From positions 35,045 through 99,044 of the forward strand of contig NZ_SMAN01000006.1 in assembly GCF_004342905.1 (NCBI RefSeq): 64,000 nt of DNA, read 5' to 3'. Under the pieces are notes generated by a model. The model was not told the origin of the DNA. It ran no database searches and worked only from the letters and a program-made list of their open reading frames with translations. This DNA comes from Melghiribacillus thermohalophilus (lineage in GTDB: Bacteria; Bacillota; Bacilli; Bacillales; Alkalibacillaceae). Positions 23,382 to 33,316 of this stretch are shown here, piece by piece; the stretch's first letter is position 1; each line of letters starts with the position of its first letter. A program made the translations under genes and the position numbers.

Positions 23382-24281
23382 ATGACTTTAGTTCTTGATC
23401 ATATAACGAAACGTTTCGGGACATTTACAGCAGTGGATCAATTATCCCTTGAGATTCCCGAAAAAGACATTTTTGGATTTTTAGGAGCAAATGGTGCAGG
23501 AAAGACCACAACATTTCGCATGATTCTGGGACTCCTCAGACCGACAGAAGGAAAGATTACCTGGAATGGAAATGCACCGGGATACGATCATAGCCATCTC
23601 ATCGGCTATTTGCCCGAGGAAAGAGGATTATATCCGAAACTGACAGTCAAAGACCAGTTGATTTATCTCGGTCAGTTACGGGGAATGAAAAAGAATGAAG
23701 TTCTCAGTCAACTTGATCAATGGCTGGAACGGTTCAAAATTCCCGAATATATAGACAAAAAAGTAGAAGAATTATCAAAGGGAAATCAGCAAAAAATCCA
23801 ATTTATTTCTGCTGTTATTCATAAGCCGAAACTGTTGATTCTTGATGAACCCTTTTCTGGGCTTGATCCGGTCAATGTAGAGATGCTGAAAAATGCTGTA
23901 CTTGAAATGAAGGAACGGGGCACGACAATTGTATTCTCCTCTCACCGAATGGAACATGTAGAGGAATTATGTGAGCATTTATGCATTCTTCAACAGGGGA
24001 AGCCGGTTGTGCATGGGTCATTAAAACAGATCAAAAGGGATTTTGGAAAGAAAAATGTGATTGTTCACGCTGATTTTGATGTTGCATTTTTGCAGGACAT
24101 ACCTGGTGTCACCCGTTTTCGCAAAGTGCCTGAGGGCTGCGAACTTCAGGTGGAAAACGAAGGTGTTTCCCAGACGATTTTCAAGGAGATAAGTGGAAAA
24201 GGATTTGTCCGTACTTTTGATCTGGAAGAACCATCGCTAAACGACATCTTTATCGAGAAAGTTGGTGCATCCTATGAATAA
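23382..24281 (+). CDS. yhaQ: ABC transporter ATPase (YhaQ/NatA-like)
   Basis: 299 residues. Walker A GANGAGKTT near residue 38, signature LSKGNQQKIQF near 137, Walker B LLILDEPFSGLDP near 157 and H-loop SSHRMEHVEE near 189. The C-terminal 80 residues form the extension typical of NatA/DrrA exporters. It pairs with the overlapping permease gene; NatAB exports sodium in B. subtilis, while YhaQP has no firmly known substrate. The ATG is 8 nt from AAAGGAG. The 3' end overlaps the permease start by 8 nt, implying coupled translation. Confidence 0.92.
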   Translation: MTLVLDHITKRFGTFTAVDQLSLEIPEKDIFGFLGANGAGKTTTFRMILGLLRPTEGKITWNGNAPGYDHSHLIGYLPEERGLYPKLTVKDQLIYLGQLRGMKKNEVLSQLDQWLERFKIPEYIDKKVEELSKGNQQKIQFISAVIHKPKLLILDEPFSGLDPVNVEMLKNAVLEMKERGTTIVFSSHRMEHVEELCEHLCILQQGKPVVHGSLKQIKRDFGKKNVIVHADFDVAFLQDIPGVTRFRKVPEGCELQVENEGVSQTIFKEISGKGFVRTFDLEEPSLNDIFIEKVGASYE

Positions 24282-25530
24282 GTTTTTTATCATTTTAAAA
24301 CATACTTATTTCAGCCAGTTAAAAAGCAAGTCATTTATCATTATGACCGTGATCAGCTTGATATTTATTGTAGGGCTGGCGAATATTCAAAATATCGTTG
24401 AACTGTTCACCGGTGATGACAGGACAGAACAGCTCGCTGTTATTGATGAAACTGGAGAGATTGCTGCACCTCTTATAAATACGATGGAGTCTCTGGACGA
24501 GGATCTGGAATTGAAACTGTTTGAAGGAAGTCTTGATGAAGGAAAAGAGCTTGTGCAATCCGGTGATTATCTGGCCCTCATCACCATTGAGACGGATGAG
24601 GAAATGCTGCCGAAAGCCTCTTATTATGCTCTGGATTTATCGAACAACCGCATTACCAACCAGCTTGAACAGGCATTAAGCCAGATTAAAACAGGGATCA
24701 TTACCGAGCAGGAAGGACTGGATCAGGAAGTTATCAATAAAATGTTTACCCCTGTGCCGATTGAAAGAATTGCGCTGAAAGAAAATGCAAAAACGGAAGA
24801 AGAATTAAATCAGGCACGGGGACTTGTCTATTTTATGATTTTTCTGATCTATTTTGCTGTAATCATGTATGGCAGTATGATAGCCAATCAGGTAGCCATT
24901 GAAAAATCGTCACGGGTTATGGAAATCATTGTATCAAGCGTGTCACCGATTACCCAGATGTTTGCTAAAATAACCGGTGTTGCTCTTCTCGGGCTGACCC
25001 AGTTTGGATTAATTATCATTACAGGCTATCTGTCTTTAAAGATGAATCAATCGGAGATGGTGGGAGGATTTTTTGAATATTTTGGTTTTGGTGATATTCC
25101 TGTTGCAACCATTATATACGGCGTTGTCTTTTTTATACTTGGATACTTATTGTATGCCATGCTGGCGGCGATGCTCGGGTCCCTGGTTACCCGTATAGAG
25201 GATGCACAGCAAGTAATCACACCGATGATTATGTTAATCGTCGCTGCTTTCATGATTGCCGTATTCGGATTGAATGAACCCGATTCCTCATTCGTTGTGG
25301 CAACTTCATTTATTCCATTTTTTACCCCGATTATTATGTTTGTCAGGGTTGGGATGCTTGATATTCCGCTGTGGGAAGTTGCGCTGTCTATCGGGTTGCT
25401 CATGGCCACCATTTTCTTTTTCGCCTGGATTGGGGCAAGAGTATACAAAGGCGGCGTCTTGATGTATGGACGCTCTACTTCTTTAAAAGATTTGAAAAAA
25501 GCGTTACAGATGTCCAAAAAGGATGTTTAA
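24274..25530 (+). CDS. yhaP: ABC-2-type export permease (YhaP/NatB-like)
   Basis: 418 residues. One N-terminal membrane helix (FIIMTVISLIFIVGLAN), a large extracellular domain (residues about 40-180), then five to six membrane helices in the C-terminal half. The EKSSRVMEIIVSSVSP motif at about residue 210 is typical of NatB-like permeases. It forms a two-gene exporter with the preceding ATPase, and the start codon lies inside the yhaQ end. The ribosome site is weak, consistent with translational coupling. A terminator follows 20 nt after the stop. Confidence 0.92.
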   Translation: MNKFFIILKHTYFSQLKSKSFIIMTVISLIFIVGLANIQNIVELFTGDDRTEQLAVIDETGEIAAPLINTMESLDEDLELKLFEGSLDEGKELVQSGDYLALITIETDEEMLPKASYYALDLSNNRITNQLEQALSQIKTGIITEQEGLDQEVINKMFTPVPIERIALKENAKTEEELNQARGLVYFMIFLIYFAVIMYGSMIANQVAIEKSSRVMEIIVSSVSPITQMFAKITGVALLGLTQFGLIIITGYLSLKMNQSEMVGGFFEYFGFGDIPVATIIYGVVFFILGYLLYAMLAAMLGSLVTRIEDAQQVITPMIMLIVAAFMIAVFGLNEPDSSFVVATSFIPFFTPIIMFVRVGMLDIPLWEVALSIGLLMATIFFFAWIGARVYKGGVLMYGRSTSLKDLKKALQMSKKDV

Positions 25531-25548
25531 ATCCCCTTTCACCTGACC

Positions 25549-25581
25549 AGCTGCAGAGTAGATCTGCAGCTTTTTGTTTTT
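25549..25581 (+). terminator. Intrinsic terminator of yhaQP
   Basis: AGCTGCAGA/TCTGCAGCT (9 bp, 5-nt loop) is followed by TTTTGTTTTTTT. Confidence 0.9.
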
Positions 25582-25936
25582 TTCAATGTTTTAATCGGAA
25601 AACTGAGAGATGTGATAACTAATGACAGGATGGGACGAGCCGAAATCCAGGAATCAGTTGTATATCAAGTAAAATGTTATGAAACGGATGGAACTATAAA
25701 AAAGGACCATCAGGATTCAAGTTTTCCCAAATATGTAGCTTCCCCGGTGAAAACAGATTTTCTGAAGGAACGTACCTTCTTCCATTACACAGGGAAACGG
25801 TCGAAAGCTGGGACAAAAGGAAAAATTTGTCCCATTCTCACTTTATTTGATAAGGTAACGTAATACGAACGTGCATTCGTGTTTCGGTTCTGGTAAAATA
25901 AGATTATATCTCCTGATTACGGAAAGGGGTTCTCGC
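25582..25936 (+). other. Upstream region of yhaO, no supported gene
   Basis: An open frame of 83 codons starts at a GTG (25612), but it lacks a good ribosome site and its product looks like no known protein, so I do not call it. The perfect 9-bp inverted repeat TGGGACAAA/TTTGTCCCA (25809-25834) has no T tail. The yhaO promoter must lie between it and 25920. Confidence 0.4.
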
Positions 25937-27169
25937 ATGCGGAATTCTCTTCGATTTATCCATACGGCTGATTTGCATCTGGACAGCCCTTTTAAAGGAC
26001 TCTCCAGCCTACCGGAAACGATTTTTCAGGATGTCAAGAATAGCACCTTTCAGGCTTTCAGCAAAATCATCGACGCTGCTATTAGACATCAGGTAGATTT
26101 CATGCTAATTGCGGGGGATCTGTTTGATGCAGAATCCAGGAGTTTAAAAGCTCAAATGAAGCTTAAAAAGGAAATGGAACGGTTACATAAGCATAACATT
26201 CAGGCATTCATTGTCCACGGCAACCACGATCCAGTTCAAGGAGACTATTTTACTGTGGAATGGCCGGACAACGTCCATGTCTTTCCCGATGAAACGGTTC
26301 GAAAAATTCCATTCATCAAAGATGGAAAACATCATCTCGCAGACATATATGGATTCAGTTATGAAAACAGGACTATTCATGATTCGAAGGTTGCGGAGTA
26401 TAGGATTAATCAGACGAAAGATATTTTTCATATTGGCATCCTTCATGGAAGTCTGTCATCAAACGAAGATCACGATGTATACGCGCCGTTCCGCCTTTCG
26501 GATTTTGATGATAAAAAAATGGACTACTGGGCTCTGGGGCATATCCATAAACGGGAAGTACTCAGACAGGACCCGCCGGTAGTTTATCCAGGGAATATAC
26601 AGGGGCGACATATGAAAGAGACGGGTGAAAAAGGGGGTTACCTCGTCGAATTAACCGACAGGAAGGCTGATTTATCCTTCATACCCGTTCAATCAATCCG
26701 TTTTGAAATCGTTCATTTAGATGCTAAAGGATGTGAATCTGTCGATGGACTCGAGCAGATGATCGAACGGGAGAAGGAACGCTGGAGACAATCCTACGGG
26801 AAATGTATTATTCGACTTCATGCAAGACTAGATGCAGAAAAAATCGGGGTCTTAACTGAAAAAGACGTCGATGAATTGCTGGAATTTGTCAATGAAGGAG
26901 AGGAAGATGAACGAAACTGGATCTGGCTGGAACGGATCGAGCCAGATGTAAAGGTATCCTGGAACAGAGAAGAATTAAAACAGGGAAAACATTTTACCGG
27001 TGAATTAATCAGACAAATGGATCAGGTGGAAGATCCAGCCGTATTCCTTGAAGAATTGACTGAGCATCGAGCCATAAAAAAATTTATGGACCCATTTACG
27101 GATGAAGAATTACAGGATATTCTCAAAGATGCGGAACAATTGCTTCTTGAAGATTTGTTGAAAGAATGA
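25937..27169 (+). CDS. yhaO: SbcD/Mre11-like metallophosphoesterase (YhaO)
   Basis: 410 residues. The calcineurin-like phosphoesterase motifs appear in order: FIHTADLHLDSPFKG near residue 7, AGDLFD near 64, HGNHDP near 97 and GHIHKRE near 212. These build the two-metal active site of an Mre11/SbcD-type nuclease. The C-terminal 170 residues form the capping and partner-binding region. With the SbcC-like ATPase encoded 9 bp downstream it should form a DNA end-processing complex related to SbcCD. ATG chosen 7 nt after GAAAGGGG, removing 22 upstream codons. Confidence 0.94.
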   Translation: MRNSLRFIHTADLHLDSPFKGLSSLPETIFQDVKNSTFQAFSKIIDAAIRHQVDFMLIAGDLFDAESRSLKAQMKLKKEMERLHKHNIQAFIVHGNHDPVQGDYFTVEWPDNVHVFPDETVRKIPFIKDGKHHLADIYGFSYENRTIHDSKVAEYRINQTKDIFHIGILHGSLSSNEDHDVYAPFRLSDFDDKKMDYWALGHIHKREVLRQDPPVVYPGNIQGRHMKETGEKGGYLVELTDRKADLSFIPVQSIRFEIVHLDAKGCESVDGLEQMIEREKERWRQSYGKCIIRLHARLDAEKIGVLTEKDVDELLEFVNEGEEDERNWIWLERIEPDVKVSWNREELKQGKHFTGELIRQMDQVEDPAVFLEELTEHRAIKKFMDPFTDEELQDILKDAEQLLLEDLLKE

Positions 27170-27178
27170 GGGATTATC

Positions 27179-30133
27179 ATGAAAATCGAGAAAATACATA
27201 TTTATGGCTTTGGGAAATGGAATGATGAATGGTTTGAGGTTCCATCGAGTCTTCAAATAATTACTGGACCGAATGAATCAGGGAAGACGTCCATCAAACA
27301 GTTTATTCTTTATGTTTTATTTGATCTTCCGGCCGCTAAAAAAAAGATTTATGCCCCGAAACATGGAAAAATCCTGGGTGGCCGCCTGTTTATCCGGACG
27401 GGTCAGGGAAAAACAGTCATCGTGGAACGGACAGCAGAGCAGAAAGAGGTCCGTTGTTTTCTGGATAATGGAACGATTGAAGGCGAATCCTATTTAAATC
27501 TGCTGTTAAAGGGAATGGATCGTCAGACCTATGAAGATATTTTTGCTTTTGGTGACCGGGATCTCGCAAAAATACGTGAAATAAAAGGAGAGGATCTGGG
27601 CAAAGTTTTATTCGGTATAGGACTGACCGGTTCAGAACGAATTTTTATGCTGGAGCGGTCACTGGAAAAGAAATGCGGCGAGTGGTTCAAAAAGAGGGGC
27701 AAGAACCCGATTATTAATGAACACCTTCGCAGGATGAAAGAAATGCAAAACCGGATTAATCAATACGAACAGCAGGAGCAGGACTATCAAGAAATCATCC
27801 AGAACATCTCCGAACTGGTGAAACGGGCAAATGAAATGCAGCGGAAAAAGGATGAATTGGAGCATGAACAGCTAACCTTAAATGCATACAGGCAAGTTAA
27901 GGAAGCGATACAGCAATATAAACTTTTATCAGCTGAATTAACTAATTATCAGGATGTCAGCAACTTCCCCCACAACGGTCTGAGCAGACTGAGTGACCTT
28001 AAGAATCAATCCTTTCCCCTCATCAGTGAATTAAGAGGTCTTTTACAAAATATCAAAGAGACTGAACAAGAAATCCATGATTATAAGAGAAAGAAATTAT
28101 CTGATGACATATTCAAACAGCTTTCCGATATCGAACAAATGGTATCAGATTATGAGCAACTGAAAAGGGAATGGGAGACAAAAAAGAAGGAATGGGAATC
28201 CGGTCGCAAAAGCCTCGAGAAAGAACTTGAATTAACAGGTTTACCCCTTACCATCGAAGAAATCCATTCTTTGAATCTGTCTGTATATACCAAACATCAA
28301 TGGAAAGACATCTGCCGGGCCCGGGAACAGCTTTTCCAGGAATCTGAACAGATTGATCAGGATATAGAACAATTAGAAAGAGAGAAAACCAATATAGAAG
28401 AGTCTCTGGCATCTCTTAGACAAAATATGATCCCTTCCTGGGAATTGAATGAAATCGAAAAAAAATTAGAGATGCACCGGGCCGAAGAAGTAAAAAAACA
28501 ATTGATGAACGAACAGGAACAACAAATTAAACATGTACAATTGTTGCAGGATAAACTAAATAAGAGCCGGAAAATTGCGATTACCATTTCACCGGGATTT
28601 TTGCTGCTTTCTGTTTTCCTGTTTTTTTCATTAGAGTCCCAGACAGGAGTTTTTATGACAAGTTCTCTCTTTTTCATTAGCTTGCTCGTTTCCTTTGTAC
28701 TCGGATTGATTGTCAAACAATTAGGAAATCAGGGCAAAACAGTTATCCCGAAACATTCGGAGAAGGATGTCCTCAGTGAAACCGAGCTGACAGTGCTGAA
28801 GGAAAAAAGAAAACAACATCAACATATAACCGTGAAAATCGAACAGCATGAGGCCAGATTGATGAACCTGACGGCTGAACTAAACCAGTTAGAGGGGAAA
28901 CAACACACGTTAAATCGGCGTAGGTATCGCTTCAAACAGCAAATAAAAGAAGAAATGGGAAAGTACCCATTTTTAAAGGGAATCGATGTCAGCCACTGGC
29001 CTTCGGTTTATCAGGAGCTGGAAAAAATCCAGCGGTACACAGGAAATCTGGATGAAAAAAAAGCTGAGATCATCCGTCTGGAAGAAGAACTGAATCAGAT
29101 ACAAACAAAAATTTCACAATTGGGAAGTCAACTGAACCTGGTAACCACTGATTCGGAGACATGCCTGAAACAGCTATTAACATTATATCGGAATGAATTG
29201 AACTTGAGAGAAAGCATATACAGAGAAGAGCAGCGTTTGAATACCATGACAAAAAAGGCAGAAGAAATCAAACAAAAACTGAAGCCATATGAACAGGAAG
29301 TGCAGCAATTGCTTCATATGGCCGGGGTAGAAGACGAACAAGATTTTCAGCGAATGGGCAGGAAATATGATGAAAAACAAAAGCTGAAAGAAAAACAGGA
29401 TTACTGGTACCGCCAGATTCAAGCTGTTTTTGAGGGACAGGCTCCAGAGATGATAAAGGCAACGATTGATTGGGATGAACTGGAATACAGGCGTCAAAAC
29501 ATTCAGGACGAACACGACAGATTAGCGAAAGAGATCCAGGAGATTTCACAGGAAATCGCGGATTTTCGCGCCAGAAAAAAACAGTTAGAGGAAAGTGAAA
29601 CCTTATCGGAAAAGCGCCATGAACTTTCGCTGCTAAAAAACGAATTAAAAAAATATGCCCGCCAGTGGGCGGTGCTGAAAACGGCATCATCCTTAATAGA
29701 CAGAACAAAACGGGTTTATCAGAAAGAATATTTGCCTGAAGTAATAGAGCGTACATCCCTGTTTTTTGAACAGTTAACCAGGGGAAATTATATAAGAGTC
29801 CATCAGCCCGAACCAGCTGGAACCATTGAGGTAGAAGACCGAAATCATGTCCGTTTTCATGTAATGGAGCTGTCTGAAGGTACAGCGGCTCAACTGTATG
29901 TCTCCCTTCGCCTGGCACTCAGTGTGGTTTTGAATGAAGATTTTAACTTGCCTTTTCTCATTGATGATGCCTTTGTCCATTTTGACCGGTACAGAGAAGA
30001 AGAGATGTATGCGATTCTAAATAAGCTTACATCCAGGCAGCAACTTTTATATTTTACCTGCCATGATCCAAAACTGACATCATTCGAGGAAAAAAGCATT
30101 ATAAATCTGGAAAAACAAACATTTTCCTTATAA
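27179..30133 (+). CDS. yhaN: SbcC/Rad50-like coiled-coil ATPase with central membrane hairpin (YhaN)
   Basis: 984 residues. Walker A GPNESGKTS is at 30-38 and the C-terminal ATPase half has LSEGTAAQLYVSLRLALSVV (signature region) and LPFLIDDAFVHFD near 924-936 (Walker B/D-loop). Between them run two long coiled coils. At the apex, where Rad50/SbcC carries the CxxC zinc hook, there are instead two hydrophobic segments (residues about 468-514, including GFLLLSVFLFFSLES and FFISLLVSFVLGLIV). The complex may therefore be tethered to the membrane by the tip of its arms. B. subtilis YhaN is, to my memory, similar. Pairs with YhaO. Confidence 0.92.
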   Translation: MKIEKIHIYGFGKWNDEWFEVPSSLQIITGPNESGKTSIKQFILYVLFDLPAAKKKIYAPKHGKILGGRLFIRTGQGKTVIVERTAEQKEVRCFLDNGTIEGESYLNLLLKGMDRQTYEDIFAFGDRDLAKIREIKGEDLGKVLFGIGLTGSERIFMLERSLEKKCGEWFKKRGKNPIINEHLRRMKEMQNRINQYEQQEQDYQEIIQNISELVKRANEMQRKKDELEHEQLTLNAYRQVKEAIQQYKLLSAELTNYQDVSNFPHNGLSRLSDLKNQSFPLISELRGLLQNIKETEQEIHDYKRKKLSDDIFKQLSDIEQMVSDYEQLKREWETKKKEWESGRKSLEKELELTGLPLTIEEIHSLNLSVYTKHQWKDICRAREQLFQESEQIDQDIEQLEREKTNIEESLASLRQNMIPSWELNEIEKKLEMHRAEEVKKQLMNEQEQQIKHVQLLQDKLNKSRKIAITISPGFLLLSVFLFFSLESQTGVFMTSSLFFISLLVSFVLGLIVKQLGNQGKTVIPKHSEKDVLSETELTVLKEKRKQHQHITVKIEQHEARLMNLTAELNQLEGKQHTLNRRRYRFKQQIKEEMGKYPFLKGIDVSHWPSVYQELEKIQRYTGNLDEKKAEIIRLEEELNQIQTKISQLGSQLNLVTTDSETCLKQLLTLYRNELNLRESIYREEQRLNTMTKKAEEIKQKLKPYEQEVQQLLHMAGVEDEQDFQRMGRKYDEKQKLKEKQDYWYRQIQAVFEGQAPEMIKATIDWDELEYRRQNIQDEHDRLAKEIQEISQEIADFRARKKQLEESETLSEKRHELSLLKNELKKYARQWAVLKTASSLIDRTKRVYQKEYLPEVIERTSLFFEQLTRGNYIRVHQPEPAGTIEVEDRNHVRFHVMELSEGTAAQLYVSLRLALSVVLNEDFNLPFLIDDAFVHFDRYREEEMYAILNKLTSRQQLLYFTCHDPKLTSFEEKSIINLEKQTFSL

Positions 30134-30211
30134 ATAACCTCGCACAAATGCTGGAATAGTGATACAATAACATTCAGAAATTGTACGTGTTTTTCACATG
30201 GAGGGTTTCCA

Positions 30212-30775
30212 GTGGCAAATCAACAGAAGAATCAGGATTGGAATAAATATGAAGAAACGATCGAAAAATTTATCCAGGTCATTGCGAAAAATATGAGTCT
30301 ATATGGGATTACGGCTTCAGTTGGCCGATTGTATGGGGTCTTATATTTTTCTGATGAACCGATGACCCTGGATGATATGCGTGATGCACTGGAAATGAGC
30401 AAAACGAGCATGTCTACAGGAGTAAGGGCTTTATCTGAGATGAAGATGGTGGAGCCTGCCTATAAAAAAGGAGTCCGCAAAGATTTATACAAATCTGAAG
30501 AAGACTGGTATAAATCCTTCACTTCTTTATTTGGAAACCGCTGGAGACACCATACAGAAACCAATATCGAAGAAGCGGATGAGGCCATAGAGGAACTGGG
30601 AAAACTTGCCCGGATTACCGATGATGAAAACCTGAAGGAGAAAATACAAAAAGATATCGATCGGCTGGAATATGCCAAAAACTATTACCAGTGGTTAATG
30701 AAATTTATACGCGTGGTAGAATCGGGAAAAATTTTTGATTATATTCCCCGGGGAGATCACGACAAACAAGAATAA
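30212..30775 (+). CDS. GbsR-family MarR-like transcriptional regulator
   Basis: 187 residues. A winged-helix domain occupies residues about 20-100 (MSLYGITASVGRLYGVLYFS, DEPMTLDDMRDALEMSKTSM, VRALSEMKMVEPAYKKGVRK). The KGVRKDLY string is shared with GbsR/OpcR proteins that repress glycine betaine synthesis and uptake in response to choline or salt. A helical C-terminal part follows. The GTG start has GGAGGG 6 nt upstream. It lies between yhaN and yhaM and seems to be an insertion relative to B. subtilis. A second family member is encoded beside opuA at 39.8 kb. Its own targets are unknown. Confidence 0.88.
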   Translation: MANQQKNQDWNKYEETIEKFIQVIAKNMSLYGITASVGRLYGVLYFSDEPMTLDDMRDALEMSKTSMSTGVRALSEMKMVEPAYKKGVRKDLYKSEEDWYKSFTSLFGNRWRHHTETNIEEADEAIEELGKLARITDDENLKEKIQKDIDRLEYAKNYYQWLMKFIRVVESGKIFDYIPRGDHDKQE

Positions 30776-30804
30776 AATCACCCCCTCTCACCTGATGAAT
30801 GAAC

Positions 30805-30841
30805 AACCCTTGCTGAATGATTTACTGGCAAGGGTTTCATT
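30805..30841 (+). terminator. Intrinsic terminator of the GbsR-family gene
   Basis: AACCCTTGC/GCAAGGGTT (9 bp) with a 14-nt loop containing TGAATGAT is followed by TCATTTT. It resembles the terminator after yhaM in sequence. Confidence 0.8.
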
Positions 30842-30927
30842 TTCCCGTTTGAAAAGTATTCGCATTGGTTTTCTTAATCATCAAAAATGCTAGAGTTCGC
30901 ATAGCCTGAAAAGGGGAGGAGAATTCG

Positions 30928-31884
30928 TTGTCAAAAGGTATAGCAAATGTCACTGTCGGACAGCCCTTTGATGACTTTCTGCTGATTAAATCAGTTACCA
31001 GAGGGATAGCCAGCAATGGAAAACCATTTTTGACTCTCATCTTAAAAGATCACAGCGGTGAAATAGAAGCAAAATTATGGGAAATTACAAAAGAAGATGA
31101 AGAAGAATTTGTTCAGGAAACAATTGTGAAAGTGTCTGGTGAAGTGAGACAGTTTCGGGGGAAAAACCAGCTGAAAATTCATCAGATCCGCCCGGCCCAT
31201 GCTGCGGATGGGGTGAAAATTGAAGATTTCCTGGAAAAGTCCCCTGTTCCTGTGGAAGAGCTGAAAGAACATATCACAGAAGCTATCTTTCAGATGAAAA
31301 ACCCCAATCTTCAGCGAATAGTAAGGTATCTGGTAAAAAAATATGAGAAAGATCTGTTTATTTATCCGGCAGCTACGAAAAATCATCATGAGTATGTATC
31401 TGGACTGGCTCATCACATCGTAACGATGCTGGAGCTTGCAAAAAAAATCCAATCAATATACCAGAACTTAAATCTCGATCTGTTAATTGCCGGGATCATT
31501 CTACATGACCTCGGAAAGTTGAAAGAGTTATCAGGAGCGGCCACCCCGAACTATACGGTTGAAGGAAAATTACTTGGACATATATCCATAATCTCAGAGG
31601 AGATCGGCAAAGCTGCTGAGGAATTAGGTATTGAAGGAGAAGAAGTAATGGTGTTGAAGCATCTGGTGCTGAGCCATCATGGAAAACATGAATGGGGGAG
31701 TCCCAAAACTCCGCAGATTCGGGAAGCAGAAATATTGCATCTCATCGATTTAATGGATGCAAAAATGAATATGATGAATCGTGCGCTTGCCCAGACCAGG
31801 CCGGGCGACTTCACCGAACGCATTTTTGCACTGGATAACCGCAGTTTTTACAAACCGTCTTATCAAGATTATGAATCTTCTTAG
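30928..31884 (+). CDS. yhaM: 3'-5' exoribonuclease YhaM
   Basis: 318 residues. The N-terminal OB-fold (about 12-95; [18 protein letters not shown]) binds nucleic acid. The HD domain (about 160-290) carries [27 protein letters not shown] and [13 protein letters not shown], the metal ligands of the phosphohydrolase centre. YhaM removes nucleotides from RNA 3' ends, and from single-stranded DNA, in a metal-dependent manner. TTG is the start, 8 nt after GGGGAGG; no in-frame ATG sits near a site. It is separated from yhaN by the GbsR-type gene and its terminator, so it is transcribed alone here. Confidence 0.94.
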   Translation: MSKGIANVTVGQPFDDFLLIKSVTRGIASNGKPFLTLILKDHSGEIEAKLWEITKEDEEEFVQETIVKVSGEVRQFRGKNQLKIHQIRPAHAADGVKIEDFLEKSPVPVEELKEHITEAIFQMKNPNLQRIVRYLVKKYEKDLFIYPAATKNHHEYVSGLAHHIVTMLELAKKIQSIYQNLNLDLLIAGIILHDLGKLKELSGAATPNYTVEGKLLGHISIISEEIGKAAEELGIEGEEVMVLKHLVLSHHGKHEWGSPKTPQIREAEILHLIDLMDAKMNMMNRALAQTRPGDFTERIFALDNRSFYKPSYQDYESS

Positions 31885-31901
31885 TGCGAATCTCTGAATG
31901 A

Positions 31902-31942
31902 AACCCCCCTTGCTGAATGATCTGCAGCAGGGGGGTTCATTC
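31902..31942 (+). terminator. Terminator between convergent yhaM and prsA
   Basis: AACCCCCCTTGCTG pairs with CAGCAGGGGGGTT with one bulge. The loop includes AATGATCTG. T content downstream is modest in both directions, so it may serve both genes. Confidence 0.7.
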
Positions 31943-31952
31943 TCTGGCACCT

Positions 31953-32813
31953 TTAAAACATATCTTTAAATTCTTCAATTTTAATCTCAATGTTTGCTTC
32001 TTTCATCATTTCATCCATATTTTCCTGTGCGGCCTGGGGGTCGACCTGTTCCCTGGCGAGCAGTACCCGGATTTGTTCCTTTTCTTCTTCATATGTGCCC
32101 ACATCTTCAGCTTCACGTTCATCCGTCACCTTAATGACATGCCAGCCATAATCAGATTGAACAGGTTCACTGATTTCACCAATTTCCAGTTGATAGGCGG
32201 CGTCTTCAAATGGTTTTGTCATATCCCCGGGGCCAAAAAATCCAAGATCCCCTCCTTTAGAGGCTGATCCATCCTGGGAATATTCTTCTGCGAGAGCTGC
32301 AAAATCTTCGCCGTTGTTTAATTTTTCAATGACTTCAAGAGCAGTTTCTTCATCCTCGACCAGAATATGGCTTGCCTGGATTTCTCGTTTCATACGTTCA
32401 TAATATTGTTGCATATCTTCCTCTGGAATTTCAATATCTTCAATGGCTGCCCGCTCCTGTAATTTATTGAAGTAGATGGCATTTCGGAAATCCTCTTCAT
32501 CTTTAAAGCCACTCTGGGAAAGTGCGACTTCAAATTGTTCGCCATATTGTTCTTTAATCTGTTCGACTTCCTGATCAATTTCCTCATCAGGAATGTCATA
32601 TTTGTCTTCCAGTACTTTTTTTACAATCATTTCCCGGAGCAAGTCTTCACCAACCCGTTTTTTCATTTCTTCATAAAACTCTTCCTTTGTAATAGCCCCG
32701 GCTTCTGTTTCTGCCACAATTTCCCCATCCTTCGTACTGTCACTGTTATCATTACAGGCAGAAAGTACCGCTGCACCCATCACAACAGTCACTGCTAAGA
32801 TGAATTTTTTCAT
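31953..32813 (-). CDS. prsA: PrsA-like foldase lipoprotein (parvulin-type PPIase)
   Basis: 286 residues. The lipoprotein signal peptide ends at lipobox LSAC (Cys20), so it is anchored outside the membrane. The parvulin domain lies at about 132-225: [54 protein letters not shown]- and C-terminal helical arms form the chaperone lobe. PrsA folds secreted proteins emerging from the Sec channel and is often essential through penicillin-binding proteins. It is acidic overall. Start is MKKFILAV, 10 nt from AGGAGT; a 33-codon upstream frame extension is ignored. ScoC, encoded nearby, relates to exoprotease control. Confidence 0.95.
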   Translation of the reverse strand: MKKFILAVTVVMGAAVLSACNDNSDSTKDGEIVAETEAGAITKEEFYEEMKKRVGEDLLREMIVKKVLEDKYDIPDEEIDQEVEQIKEQYGEQFEVALSQSGFKDEEDFRNAIYFNKLQERAAIEDIEIPEEDMQQYYERMKREIQASHILVEDEETALEVIEKLNNGEDFAALAEEYSQDGSASKGGDLGFFGPGDMTKPFEDAAYQLEIGEISEPVQSDYGWHVIKVTDEREAEDVGTYEEEKEQIRVLLAREQVDPQAAQENMDEMMKEANIEIKIEEFKDMF

Positions 32814-33025
32814 ATCTTTTATCACTCCTAATTGGTTTTTACGTTTTAAGGAAAGGACTTCTCTAATATAACATAAAACAATGGTTCCTGACATTTCTGC
32901 TTTCAACACCATTCATTATGGTCTACCCAATATGGAACATGACGAAAAAATAAATCGATTTCCTTTCTGGAACATATAAAGAAGTAACAGGTGTCCTGCT
33001 CTTGATTAGGAACATGACACCCGGA

Positions 33026-33205
33026 TTATGTGTACAACACTTCGAGATATGAGGAAATCAAAAGGATAGTGATCGATACATTGATAGTCCGGAACACTTT
33101 GATTTGTCTTTCATTGGACATCTCTGCTTTCGTGCAAAAACGGTAAGTCATGGCATTAAATATGAATAAAATGAATAGGGCAAATGGGACAAAAAGTACT
33201 GCCAC
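33026..33205 (-). CDS. Small two-helix membrane protein
   Basis: About 59 residues: helix 1 AVLFVPFALFILFIFNAMTY, a polar loop with CTKAEMSNERQIK, and helix 2 INVSITILLISSYLEVLY. The GTG start is 8 nt from AAGGAGG, which is the strongest evidence that it is expressed; the frame extends nine codons further upstream. I do not recognise the family. It sits between prsA and the DUF3267 gene on the same strand. An imperfect inverted repeat (GGTGTC...GACACC) follows it without a T run. Confidence 0.65.
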   Translation of the reverse strand: MAVLFVPFALFILFIFNAMTYRFCTKAEMSNERQIKVFRTINVSITILLISSYLEVLYT

Positions 33206-33316
33206 AACAGAAACCTCCTTATGTACCTGTACCATTTACTGTACCAAAAAAACTGAAAATTGAACAGTATCATTTGTATTCAAAAAATAGGGAAATAGCA
33301 CCCAATTGAGAGGGTG

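Noticed and set aside
25612..25863. 83-codon frame upstream of yhaO
   Set aside because: GTG start without a convincing ribosome binding site, no recognisable features, and yhaO has a clear start and site downstream.
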